The notes under the pieces are model-generated. The model ran no database searches. It had not been told where the DNA came from and saw nothing but the letters and a program-made list of their open reading frames with translations. From NCBI GenBank assembly GCA_943370355.1, contig CALRQP020000001.1, positions 1-64,000 of the forward strand: 64,000 nt of DNA, given 5' to 3'. The stretch is from JADCGM01 sp943370355 (GTDB lineage Bacteria; Pseudomonadota; Alphaproteobacteria; Sphingomonadales; Sphingomonadaceae). A program made the position numbers and the translations under genes. Shown here piece by piece: positions 24,165-32,559 of the stretch. Numbering within the stretch: the stretch's first letter is position 1; the number at the start of each line of letters is the position of its first letter.

Positions 24165-26582
24165 TCACACATCCAGATTCGCCACGCTCAGCGCATTGTC
24201 CTGAATGAACTCGCGCCGTGGCTCGACCACATCGCCCATCAGTTTGGTGAACAGCTCGTCGGCGACGTCGGCTTCCTTCACTTCGACCTGCAGCAGCGAG
24301 CGGTTGGTCGGGTCGAGCGTGGTTTCCCACAATTGCTCGGCATTCATTTCGCCGAGGCCCTTGTAGCGCTGCACTGACAGACCCTTGCGGCCGGAGTCGA
24401 GCACGGCGTCGAGCAGCTCGGTCGGGCTGCGGACGGTGACATCGCCGAGCTTCGACGGCAGCAGATAGGTTTCCGTTTCTTCGGCGGCGAGGCCATGCAA
24501 CTTGCGCGCCTCGGCCGACAGCAGCAGCGCACGGTCGACAACATAATGGTCGGTGACGCCGCGCAAGCTTTGCTGGACATGATAGCCGCCATCTTCGGCG
24601 GCCTGCGCCGTCCAGCCACCGTCCGCATCGCCGGCGTTGAGCCAGGCCGCCGCCTTGGCGGCCGCCGCATCCTGCGCAGCCCGGTTGCCGTCGAGCGCCG
24701 GATCGAGGCCGCCCGTCAGCGCGAGCGCCTCAACGACCCAGGGATTGTAGCGTTTGGGCACATAGGCGGTCAGTGCCCGCGTGCGCCGCGCATGCTCGAC
24801 GAGCGCGCGCAGGTCCTCGCCCGAACGCTGCCCGGCCGGAGTCGTCAGCACCAGCGTGCCGAGGCCCGTCGACACCAGATATTCGTCGAGCGCCGCATTG
24901 TCCTTGAGATAGACCTCCGACCGGCCGCGCTGGACTTTGTAGAGTGGCGGCTGTGCGATGTAGAGATAGCCGCCCCGGATCAGCTCGGGCATCTGCCGGT
25001 AGAAGAAGGTCAGCAGCAGCGTGCGGATATGTGCGCCGTCGACATCGGCGTCGGTCATGATGACGATCTTGTGGTAGCGCAGCTTCTCGATATTGAACTC
25101 GTCGCGGCCGATGCCGGTGCCCATCGCCTGAATAAGCGTACCGATCTCCTTCGAGCCGAGCATACGGTCAAAGCGCGCCCGCTCGACGTTCAGGATCTTG
25201 CCGCGCAAGGGGAGGATCGCCTGATTCTGCCGGTTGCGGCCCTGTTTGGCCGATCCGCCGGCGCTGTCGCCCTCGACGAGGAAGAGTTCGGACTTGGCCG
25301 GATCTTTTTCCTGGCAGTCGGCGAGCTTGCCGGGCAGTGACGCGACGCCAAGCACCGACTTGCGGCTCGCCTCGCGTGCTTTGCGCGCAGCCTCGCGGGC
25401 AATCGCCGCGTCGATGATCTTCTGCACAATGACGCGGGCGTGCGCGGGATTCTCTTCGAGCCACTCGGCCATCTTATCGGCCATCAGCGACTCGAGCGGC
25501 TGGCGCACCTCGGACGAGACGAGCTTGTCCTTGGTCTGGCTGCTGAACTTCGGGTCGGGCAGCTTGACGGAAATGACTGCGGTCAGTCCCTCGCGCATGT
25601 CATCGCCGGTCGGCGCGACCTTCTCCTTTTTCAGGATTCCCGACTTCTCGGCATAATTGTTGAGCGTCCGCGTCAGCGCGGCGCGGAACGCCGCCATATG
25701 CGTGCCGCCGTCGCGCTGCGGGATGTTGTTGGTGAACGGCAGGACCTGCTCATAATAGCTGTCGTTCCACTCGAGCGCGACCTCGATGGCGACGCCGTCG
25801 CGCTCGCCGCGCACCGAAATCGGCGCGGGAATCAGCGCAGTCTTGGTGCGATCGAGATAGGCGACGAACGCTGCGATGCCGCCTTCATAATAAAGTTCGA
25901 TAACCTTGGTCTCGGCATGCCGCGCATCGGTCAGGAACAGCCGGACGCCCGAATTGAGAAAGGCGAGTTCGCGGAAGCGGTGCTCGAGCTTATCAAAATC
26001 GAACTCGACGATCTTGAACGTGTCGGGGGAGGGCAGGAAGGTGACCTGCGTGCCCTTCTTGCCGTTCGATGGGCCGACATCGGCGAGCGGCGCGACCGGC
26101 TCGCCGCGGCGGAATTGCATGTAATGCTCGCGCCCGTCGCGCCAGATGCGCAGATCGAGATATTCGCTGAGCGCATTGACGACCGACACGCCGACGCCGT
26201 GCAGGCCGCCCGACACCTTGTATGCATTGTCGTCGGAGTTGTTGAATTTCCCGCCGGCATGCAGCTGAGTCATGATGACCTCGGCCGCCGAGACGCCCTC
26301 CTCAGAATGGATGCCCGTCGGGATGCCGCGGCCATTGTCCTCGACGGTCACCGAGCCATCGGGGTTGAGCTTGATGTCGATGCGGTCGCAATGCCCGGCG
26401 AGCGCCTCGTCGATGGCGTTGTCGGACACCTCGAACACCATATGGTGCAGGCCCGAACCATCGTCGGTGTCGCCGATGTACATGCCCGGCCGCTTGCGCA
26501 CGGCATCGAGGCCGCGCAGCACCGTGATCGAATCCGCGCCGTAATCGCTCGTCTGCTTGTTGTCGTCGCTCAACGCATTCAT
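24165..26582 (-). CDS. gyrB: DNA gyrase subunit B
   Basis: The ATPase subunit of gyrase, which introduces negative supercoils. From ATG 26582 (MNALSDDNKQ) it has 805 residues: GHKL ATPase (KRPGMYIGDTDDG, GRGIPTGIH, GGLHGVGVSVVNALS), transducer, Toprim (EGDSAGGSAKQGRNR, DADVDGAHI) and the C-terminal QRYKGLGEMN and EPRREFIQDNA blocks. An Ala-rich insertion lies between Toprim and the tail. A longer in-frame reading upstream is only recF in another frame. Its ATG overlaps the recF stop by four bases. Confidence 0.97.
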   Translation of the reverse strand: MNALSDDNKQTSDYGADSITVLRGLDAVRKRPGMYIGDTDDGSGLHHMVFEVSDNAIDEALAGHCDRIDIKLNPDGSVTVEDNGRGIPTGIHSEEGVSAAEVIMTQLHAGGKFNNSDDNAYKVSGGLHGVGVSVVNALSEYLDLRIWRDGREHYMQFRRGEPVAPLADVGPSNGKKGTQVTFLPSPDTFKIVEFDFDKLEHRFRELAFLNSGVRLFLTDARHAETKVIELYYEGGIAAFVAYLDRTKTALIPAPISVRGERDGVAIEVALEWNDSYYEQVLPFTNNIPQRDGGTHMAAFRAALTRTLNNYAEKSGILKKEKVAPTGDDMREGLTAVISVKLPDPKFSSQTKDKLVSSEVRQPLESLMADKMAEWLEENPAHARVIVQKIIDAAIAREAARKAREASRKSVLGVASLPGKLADCQEKDPAKSELFLVEGDSAGGSAKQGRNRQNQAILPLRGKILNVERARFDRMLGSKEIGTLIQAMGTGIGRDEFNIEKLRYHKIVIMTDADVDGAHIRTLLLTFFYRQMPELIRGGYLYIAQPPLYKVQRGRSEVYLKDNAALDEYLVSTGLGTLVLTTPAGQRSGEDLRALVEHARRTRALTAYVPKRYNPWVVEALALTGGLDPALDGNRAAQDAAAAKAAAWLNAGDADGGWTAQAAEDGGYHVQQSLRGVTDHYVVDRALLLSAEARKLHGLAAEETETYLLPSKLGDVTVRSPTELLDAVLDSGRKGLSVQRYKGLGEMNAEQLWETTLDPTNRSLLQVEVKEADVADELFTKLMGDVVEPRREFIQDNALSVANLDV

Positions 26583-27658
26583 CCTACCATCAACTGCCCA
26601 TCGCTCACCGCGACGAACGTGGCGAGGCTTTCGAGCCCCGCGAACAGCGACCGGTCGGTCCCGGTCATCCAAACCTGCGCGCCCATTTCGACCAGACGGC
26701 CGAACAGCGCCTCGCGCCGCGCCGCGTCGAGATGCGCCGCAACCTCGTCGAGCAGCAGCACCGGCGCCCGGCCCCGCCGTTCCCCGACCTGCGCCGCATG
26801 CGCGAGCACCAGCCCGAGCAGCAGCGCCTTCTGCTCGCCGGTCGAGCACATCTCGGCCGGCTGGTTCTTGCCGGCATGCACCACCGCCAGATCGCTGCGG
26901 TGCGGGCCTGCCGTCGCCCGGCCTGCCGCCGCATCCTGACCGCGGCGCTGCCGCAGTTCGGTGGCAAGCGCCGATACACCATCCTCTAGCGCATCCGCCC
27001 CCCACCCGTCCAATCGCACACGCGCGCGGGCGAAGGGCCCGTCAGGCGTATCGGCGAGCCGCTCGGCCAGTGCCGCCACGGTGTCGCGCCGCGCCGCCGC
27101 CAAAGCCTCGCCATGTTCGGCCATCTGCCGCTCCAGCGCCGCCAGCCAGCCCGGATCGGCGCCAGCATCTTCAGCCAACAGCCTGTTCCGTGCCCGCATC
27201 GCCGCATCATAGCGCGCCGCATGGCTCGCATGGCCCGGATGCAGTGCCAGCGTCAGCCGGTCGAGGAAGCGCCGCCGCCCCGATGCGCCCTCGCTGAACA
27301 GCCGGTCCATTGCCGGCGTCAGCCACAGGATCGACAGCCATTCGCCGAGCGCCGCGATTGGGGCAGCGGCGCCGTTCACCCTCACCTGCCGCCGCTCGCG
27401 TGCCGTGGCCGTCGTGCCCGTGCCAATCTCGACGGCCCCGCCGCTGTCGATGGTAGCGGCCACCGCCCAATGCCCCGGCCCGCCGGTCCGCGCGACCTCA
27501 GCCAAGGCGACGCCGCGCAACCCGCGCCCCGGCGACAGCAGCGAAATCGCTTCGAGGAGATTGGTCTTCCCCGCCCCATTTTCGCCGGTCACGACAACGG
27601 GGCCGGCGCTCACCGACACGCCTTGATCCAGATAGGAACGAAAGTCGCGGAGCGCCAC
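26579..27658 (-). CDS. recF: DNA replication/repair protein RecF (N-terminus altered by DUF559 cassette)
   Basis: RecF helps load RecA at gaps and stalled forks. Core motifs are intact: Walker A GENGAGKT, the TGEQKALLL signature and Walker B VLLLDEVAAHLD. Homology begins at about HVALRDFRSYL, but no ATG exists there. The only nearby start is GTG at 27658, which shortens the first beta strand; otherwise the frame is open without a stop back to 28129 through a palindromic repeat and a DUF559 domain (516 codons). So either RecF starts at GTG or a DUF559-RecF fusion is made. Its stop overlaps the gyrB start. Confidence 0.88.
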   Translation of the reverse strand: MALRDFRSYLDQGVSVSAGPVVVTGENGAGKTNLLEAISLLSPGRGLRGVALAEVARTGGPGHWAVAATIDSGGAVEIGTGTTATARERRQVRVNGAAAPIAALGEWLSILWLTPAMDRLFSEGASGRRRFLDRLTLALHPGHASHAARYDAAMRARNRLLAEDAGADPGWLAALERQMAEHGEALAAARRDTVAALAERLADTPDGPFARARVRLDGWGADALEDGVSALATELRQRRGQDAAAGRATAGPHRSDLAVVHAGKNQPAEMCSTGEQKALLLGLVLAHAAQVGERRGRAPVLLLDEVAAHLDAARREALFGRLVEMGAQVWMTGTDRSLFAGLESLATFVAVSDGQLMVG

Positions 27659-27682
27659 ATGCGCGACATGAGCGCTTGCTGA

Positions 27683-27720
27683 CTCCCTCCCCTGCTTGCA
27701 GGGGAGGGTTGGGGTGGGGT
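27683..27720. repeat. DUF559 cassette inverted repeat, recF-side arm
   Basis: A sequence of the form CTCCCTCCCCTGC-TT-GCAGGGGAGGG followed by TTGGGGTGGGGT. It is self-palindromic and is the near-perfect reverse complement of the arm at 28164-28203. It ends 24 bases from the possible GTG start of recF. Confidence 0.85.
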
Positions 27721-28129
27721 GCGCGCGGCTGTCTGCGGCGGCCGGGTGATTCCCCTGCACGTCGCCAATCCGCGTTTCCCCCGTCAACACCCCCAAAACC
27801 GATCGAGCGACCGCTTCGGGATCGGCGAGTACGTCACCATTCCAGAACCGCAATACACGCCAGCCCTGCCCCTCCAGCCAAGCCGTTCTCGTCCGGTCAT
27901 ACTCGGCCTGAGCCGCATGTCCCTCACCATCCAGCTCGACCGCGAACCGCTCGCTGCGGCACGCCAGATCGACGATGTAATTCCCGACCCGATGCTGCCG
28001 CGTGAAATGAAAGCCATATTGTTTGAAGTCCCGAAGCTGCGCCCAAAGCGCCCGCTCGGCAGGGGTCGCTTCGCGCCGCAATTGCAGCGCACGCGCATCG
28101 ATCAGCTGGTCGCGAGGCGTCTTGGTCAA
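27721..28129 (-). CDS. DUF559 endonuclease-like domain, open in frame into recF
   Basis: A roughly 115-residue DUF559 domain (very-short-patch-repair/PD-(D/E)XK-like fold), starting TTG at 28129. Visible motifs are ATPAERALWAQLRDF, FHFTRQHRVGNYIVDLACRSERFAVELDGEGHA (catalytic-type Asp, Glu and second Asp) and WRVLRFWNGDVLADPEAV. The domain ends near 27785. No stop codon follows: the frame continues through the repeat arm into recF and ends at 26579. The coordinates here mark the DUF559 part only. The domain sits between two inverted repeats that abut dnaN and recF, so it looks like an inserted unit. Confidence 0.8.
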
Positions 28130-28163
28130 GGCGATTCACATTCGCACGCCCGGCGCGTGGAAG

Positions 28164-28203
28164 CCACCCCACCACAACCCTCCCCTGCAAGCAGGGGAGG
28201 GAG
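28164..28203. repeat. DUF559 cassette inverted repeat, dnaN-side arm
   Basis: The reverse complement of 27683-27720, again palindromic with an AA centre instead of TT. It stops two bases before the dnaN stop codon (28206-28208 on the minus strand), so the cassette fills the whole dnaN-recF junction. Confidence 0.85.
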
Positions 28204-28205
28204 AA

Positions 28206-29306
28206 TCACACCCGCATCGGCATCAGCACATAGAGCGCCGGGCTACTCCCGTCTTCGCGGATCAGCGTCGGCGCGGCGGCATCGGCGAGGTGCACCTCGA
28301 CCTGGTCGGCTTCGATCTCATTCAGGATGTCGAGCAGATATTTCGAGTTGAACCCGACTTCGAACGCCGGGCTCGTATAGTCCGCCGCAACATCTTCCGC
28401 TGCCGTGCCATTCTCCGGCGACGTAACCGACAGCGTCACCCGGTCGCGGTCGAGTGCAAGCTTCACCGCGCGGGTCTTCTCGCTGGCAATGGCAGCAACA
28501 CGGTCGACCCCCTGCGCGAGGCTCTTGGTATCGACCTTGAGCAGCCGGTCGTTCGCCGTCGGGATGACCCGGCTATAATCCGGGAAGGTGCCGTCGATGA
28601 GCTTCGAGGTCAGCACGGCGTTGCCGAGCGCGAAGCGGATTTTCGACGGGCTCAGCTGGATTTCGACATCGCCCTCGGCCTCGTCGAGCAGCTTGCGCAC
28701 TTCGGCGACGCATTTGCGCGGGATGATGATGTCCGGCATCCCCGTAGCGCCATCGGGCGTCGCGATCTGTACGCGGGCGAGCCGGTGGCCGTCGGTCGCG
28801 ACCGCGCGCATGCCATGTTCCGACACATGCAGGAAAATGCCGTTCAGATAATAGCGCGTTTCCTCGGTCGAGATTGCGAAGCGCGTCTTGTCGATGAGCT
28901 GCTTGAGCGTTTCGACGGGGAGGCTGAACTTCGTCGGCAGGTCGCTTTCGGCGATCACCGGGAAATCGTCGCGCGGCAGCGTCGCGAGCTTCGAAGTGTA
29001 GCGGCCCGCTGTCACCGTCATGCGGTTCTCGGCCACCGACAGTTCGACCTGGCTGCCCTCGGGCAGTTTGCGCGCAATGTCGAACAGCGTGTGCGCCGAC
29101 ACGGTGGTCGCGCCCGGCGTCGTAACGATCGCACCGGCCAGTTCGACCACCTGCAGGTCGAGGTCGGTCGCCATGAGTTTCAACCCGTCGCCGGTCGCCT
29201 CGATCAGCACATTCGACAGGATCGGGATGGTGTTGCGCCGCTCGACCACCGACTGCACATGGCCGAGGGACTTCAACAGCGTCGCGCGTTCGACAGTCGC
29301 CTTCAT
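28206..29306 (-). CDS. dnaN: DNA polymerase III beta sliding clamp
   Basis: DnaN is the processivity clamp of the replicative polymerase. The 366 residues (family about 370) comprise three similar domains. Typical blocks are the N-terminal NTIPILSNVLIEA, DLDLQVVE, ATDGHRLA near residue 175 and the C-terminal LYVLMPMRV. It heads the leftward dnaN-(DUF559)-recF-gyrB run. dnaA is not next to it, as is common in alphaproteobacteria. Confidence 0.97.
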   Translation of the reverse strand: MKATVERATLLKSLGHVQSVVERRNTIPILSNVLIEATGDGLKLMATDLDLQVVELAGAIVTTPGATTVSAHTLFDIARKLPEGSQVELSVAENRMTVTAGRYTSKLATLPRDDFPVIAESDLPTKFSLPVETLKQLIDKTRFAISTEETRYYLNGIFLHVSEHGMRAVATDGHRLARVQIATPDGATGMPDIIIPRKCVAEVRKLLDEAEGDVEIQLSPSKIRFALGNAVLTSKLIDGTFPDYSRVIPTANDRLLKVDTKSLAQGVDRVAAIASEKTRAVKLALDRDRVTLSVTSPENGTAAEDVAADYTSPAFEVGFNSKYLLDILNEIEADQVEVHLADAAAPTLIREDGSSPALYVLMPMRV

Positions 29307-29388
29307 TCTCGCCCTCTTTGGATCACGCCCCGAAATGTAATATGACTATAGCGGGGGCAGGGGCCGCGCACAGCCCGAAAATGGGGCG

Positions 29389-30036
29389 TCAGCGCCGTGT
29401 CAGGCCATGCTGACCCATTCGCCACAGCAGCACATCGATGCGGTCCTGGCCGAAGAAGGGTTCGCCATCGAACACCATGAGCGGGACGCCCCAATGGCCG
29501 CTTGCTGCCTGCGCGGTTTCATTGACGGCGATTGCCGCGTTGAGCCGTTCGGCCTCATTCTTCTCCATCGCATCCAGCATGGCCCAGTCGAGTCCGACAC
29601 CCGCCGCCGCATCGGCCAAATGATCGCCTTCATGCCAGTTGGGCGTGCCACCCCAGACCATCCGCGCGACAGCGTCGGCGAAGCCCATGCCGTCGCCCAG
29701 CTCGCAGGCCGCTTGGCCGAGGCGGGTCAGCCGACCAATGTACGGCTGCTCCGCTGCGATTTCGCGGGTCGCGATGTTCTGGACGATCGGGTCGGGGTTG
29801 GGCGATGCGAACTTGAGCCCCTGCATCTGCGCGAGGCGGTAGCAGTCCCGCCCGACATAGAACATCCAGCGGGGATCGATCTTCTCGAAGAAGCCCGCCT
29901 CGCGCACCGCAAGCGGCCGCACCGGACGGAAGTTGACCGTCACGTCATAGTCGCGCCGGATCTCGATAAGCCGCGGCGTCGCCAGATAGGAATAGGGCGA
30001 GCGGTACGACCAGAAGACGTCGAAGGCGAGTGTCAT
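29389..30036 (-). CDS. DsbA/GST-kappa family protein (2-hydroxychromene-2-carboxylate isomerase-like)
   Basis: A 215-residue thioredoxin-fold protein of the DsbA/GST-kappa group that includes 2-hydroxychromene-2-carboxylate isomerase. The N-terminal FWSYRSPYSYLA replaces the CxxC of DsbA with Ser residues, as in the glutathione-dependent isomerases. The C-terminal GHWGVPLMVFDGEPFFGQDRID holds the cis-Pro loop and FxGQDR motif typical of the group. It has no signal peptide. The substrate is unknown, since no aromatic catabolic genes are adjacent. Confidence 0.82.
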   Translation of the reverse strand: MTLAFDVFWSYRSPYSYLATPRLIEIRRDYDVTVNFRPVRPLAVREAGFFEKIDPRWMFYVGRDCYRLAQMQGLKFASPNPDPIVQNIATREIAAEQPYIGRLTRLGQAACELGDGMGFADAVARMVWGGTPNWHEGDHLADAAAGVGLDWAMLDAMEKNEAERLNAAIAVNETAQAASGHWGVPLMVFDGEPFFGQDRIDVLLWRMGQHGLTRR

Positions 30037-30100
30037 GGCATTCCCCCTGCCAATTGTTGGCCGGGACCATAGCGATGCCTACCCGCCTTGTCGAAGCTGG

Positions 30101-30742
30101 CTAAACCGCCACCTCATAATGCGCCTCGGTCTTGGCGCGGACTTCGTCTGCCGTCACGCCGGGCGCGAGCTCGACGAGCCGGAACGGCGCGCCCTTGGCA
30201 GGACGCGAGAAGACGCAAAGCTCGCTGACGATCATGTCAACGACGCCTTTGCCGGTCAGCGGCAAGGTGCAGGCGGTCTTGAACTTCGCTTCGCCAGCCT
30301 TCGAATTATGCTCCATCAGCACGATGATGCGCTTCACGCCAGCGACGAGATCCATCGCGCCGCCCATGCCCTTCACCATTTTGCCCGGGATCATCCAGTT
30401 GGCGATGTCGCCATTTTCGGCGACTTCCATCGCACCGAGGATCGACAGGTCGATATGGCCGCCGCGGATCATCGCGAAGCTGTCGGCGCTCGAGAAATAG
30501 CTCGAGCGGCGCAGTTCTGTGATCGTCTGCTTGCCGGCATTGATCAGGTCGGCATCGACCTCATCCTCATAGGGGAAGGGCCCCATGCCGAGCATGCCAT
30601 TTTCGCTCTGCAGCGTGATGTCGATGCCGGGCGCGATATGGTTGGCGACCAGCGTCGGCATGCCGATGCCGAGATTGACGTAAAAGCCGTCCTGCAATTC
30701 CTTCGCGGCACGCGCCGCCTGCTCGTCGCGGGTCCAGGCCAT
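30101..30742 (-). CDS. scoB: 3-oxoacid CoA-transferase subunit B
   Basis: Subunit B of the succinyl-CoA:3-ketoacid CoA-transferase, which moves CoA from succinyl-CoA to acetoacetate for ketone-body use. The 213 residues contain LGIGMPTLVANHI, the catalytic Glu in QSENGMLGMGPFP (about residue 46), GGHIDLSILGAMEV and the GMGGAMDLVAG block. Its ATG overlaps the last base of the scoA stop (TAATG), so the two are coupled. Confidence 0.95.
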   Translation of the reverse strand: MAWTRDEQAARAAKELQDGFYVNLGIGMPTLVANHIAPGIDITLQSENGMLGMGPFPYEDEVDADLINAGKQTITELRRSSYFSSADSFAMIRGGHIDLSILGAMEVAENGDIANWMIPGKMVKGMGGAMDLVAGVKRIIVLMEHNSKAGEAKFKTACTLPLTGKGVVDMIVSELCVFSRPAKGAPFRLVELAPGVTADEVRAKTEAHYEVAV

Positions 30743-31452
30743 TATGCTACCTCCCGCTGGCGCACGGTGCGCTGTTCGATGCGCTTCTCATAGTCACGAC
30801 CGACAAACAGCCGCTGCACATAGATGCCTGGCGTGTGGATGCAGTCGGGGTCGAGCCCGCCCGGTTCGACGAGCTCCTCGACCTCGGCGACGGTGACCTT
30901 GCCCGCCGTCGCCATCATCGGGTTGAAATTGCGCGACGTCTTGCGGAATTGCAGATTGCCGTACGGGTCGGCGCGCCACGCCTTGACGATGGCGAGGTCG
31001 GCGACGAGTCCGGTTTCCAGGATATAGGTCTCGCCGTTGAAATCCTTATGCTCCTTGCCCTCGGCAACGAGCGTCCCGACACCGGTCTTGGTGTAAAAGC
31101 CGGGAATGCCCGCGCCGCCGGCCCGGCAGCGCTCGGCAAGCGTACCCTGCGGGTTGAATTCCAGCTCCAGTTCGCCCGCCAGATATTGCCGCTCGAACTC
31201 CTTGTTCTCGCCGACATAGGAGCTGATCATCTTCTTGATCTGCCGCGTCTGCAGCAACAGTCCGAGGCCGAAGCCGTCGACGCCCGCATTGTTCGAAATG
31301 CAGGTCAAATTCTGCGTACCCGCGTCGCGGATCGCCGCGATCGATTTCTCGGGGATGCCGCAGAGGCCGAAGCCGCCCGCCATGATCGTCATGCCGTCGA
31401 ACAACACGCCCTCAAGCGCAGCCGCGGCGTCGGAGAAAATCTTGTCTGCCAT
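30742..31452 (-). CDS. scoA: 3-oxoacid CoA-transferase subunit A
   Basis: Subunit A of the same CoA-transferase, 236 residues. The GGFGLCGIPEKSIAAI block (about 26-41), SNNAGVDGFGLG, GGAGIPGFYTKTGVGT and MATAGKVTVAEVEELVEPGGLDPD match the family throughout. It is the first gene of scoAB and divergent from the histidine phosphatase, with 47 bases between. Confidence 0.95.
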   Translation of the reverse strand: MADKIFSDAAAALEGVLFDGMTIMAGGFGLCGIPEKSIAAIRDAGTQNLTCISNNAGVDGFGLGLLLQTRQIKKMISSYVGENKEFERQYLAGELELEFNPQGTLAERCRAGGAGIPGFYTKTGVGTLVAEGKEHKDFNGETYILETGLVADLAIVKAWRADPYGNLQFRKTSRNFNPMMATAGKVTVAEVEELVEPGGLDPDCIHTPGIYVQRLFVGRDYEKRIEQRTVRQREVA

Positions 31453-31499
31453 GAACCCGCCCTCTAGTCGGCACGTGCTGCCTTGGCTAGGCCCGCATC

Positions 31500-32141
31500 A
31501 TGACAAGTCCAATCCTCTACATCGCCCGCCATGCCGAAACCGTGTTCAATGCGGGGGCCCGCATGCAGGGCATCAAGGCGCACACGCCGCTCACGCGCGC
31601 GGGCTGTGCGCAAGCCGAGGCGATGGGGGAGGCGCTCGCTGCGCACCTCGGCCGCCGTCCCGATATCGACATCTGGGCCTCGCCCGCAGGACGGACGCTG
31701 CAGACCGCCGCGATCGTCGCCGAGCATATTGGGCATGACTATTTCGACATCCGCACCGACGACGCGCTTATTGAGATCGGCGTTGGTGCTTGGGAGGGAC
31801 GGCGCTACGCCGACATCGTTGCCGAGCAGGGCCCGATTGTCGATGCCGAGCGCGGGCTGTTCAGCGTGCGCGCGCCCGGCGGCGAATGGTACCCGGAAAT
31901 CGCCGAGAGGTTGATCGGGTGGCTCGACCGGCTCGATCCGGCTCGTCCTGCCATCGTCATTACCCACGGCATGACCGCACGCGTGCTGCGCGGCCACCTT
32001 GTCGGCGGCACGCCCTATGAACCCGGTTGCGTCCCCCTCGCCGACGGCGCGCCGCAGGGCACGGTGTTCCGCGTCGAAAATGGCCGCGAAGAGGCGATCT
32101 TCGTCGGCTTCGGCGCGCACAAGATGCAAAAAGGCTTTTAG
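31500..32141 (+). CDS. Histidine phosphatase family protein
   Basis: A 213-residue member of the phosphoglycerate-mutase-like histidine phosphatase superfamily. The catalytic ARHAET motif places the phospho-His at residue 11, with the supporting TLQTA and the second His in VITHGMTARVL. The substrate cannot be told. Its TAG stop shares bases with the TAA of the convergent VOC gene (TTAG, 32138-32141). Confidence 0.88.
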   Translation: MTSPILYIARHAETVFNAGARMQGIKAHTPLTRAGCAQAEAMGEALAAHLGRRPDIDIWASPAGRTLQTAAIVAEHIGHDYFDIRTDDALIEIGVGAWEGRRYADIVAEQGPIVDAERGLFSVRAPGGEWYPEIAERLIGWLDRLDPARPAIVITHGMTARVLRGHLVGGTPYEPGCVPLADGAPQGTVFRVENGREEAIFVGFGAHKMQKGF

Positions 32142-32509
32142 CCGATCCGCCACGGCGGGAAGCGGCGGTTCTCCCCGGCGCGGTACAGGCAGATTTCATT
32201 CCCGGCCGGATCGAGTAGCCGCGCCTCCCGCCACAGCCAGTCCTCGTCGCGCGGTTCCTGCAGGAAGATGACGCCCGCCGCCGCCAGCCGCGCCACGTCC
32301 GCATCCAAATCGTCGCACTCGAAATAGACGATCGTCCCCCGCCCGCCCGGAAAGCCGGTCCGGTGTACCGAGAAGGTCGCCCCGCTCGGACATTCGAACC
32401 GCGCATAATCGGGTGGCGCATCGACGATCTGCGTCAGCCCCAGCAGCCGGTAAAATTCGACCGACGCGGCGTAGTCGTCGAGCGGCACGGTGACCTGGTT
32501 GAGGTTCAT
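32138..32509 (-). CDS. VOC family protein (glyoxalase/bleomycin-resistance fold)
   Basis: A 123-residue single VOC domain. The ATG at 32509 has a good ribosome binding site (GGAGGT) and starts MNLNQVTVPLDDY, where the domain should begin; an earlier in-frame start only adds a non-conserved stretch. Two beta-alpha-beta units are visible (ASVEFYRLLGL and the GTIVYFECDDLDADVARLAAAG repeat). The activity is unknown. Confidence 0.84.
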   Translation of the reverse strand: MNLNQVTVPLDDYAASVEFYRLLGLTQIVDAPPDYARFECPSGATFSVHRTGFPGGRGTIVYFECDDLDADVARLAAAGVIFLQEPRDEDWLWREARLLDPAGNEICLYRAGENRRFPPWRIG

Positions 32510-32559
32510 TCCACCTCCAATGCTGGCTTTTTTGCGGAAATCGCCTACATGGCGCGGCA

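Noticed and set aside
26583..27005. N-terminal extension of the gyrB frame (to 946 codons)
   Set aside because: The extension is recF read in another frame. MNALSDDNKQ at 26582 is the conserved start and overlaps the recF stop by ATGA.
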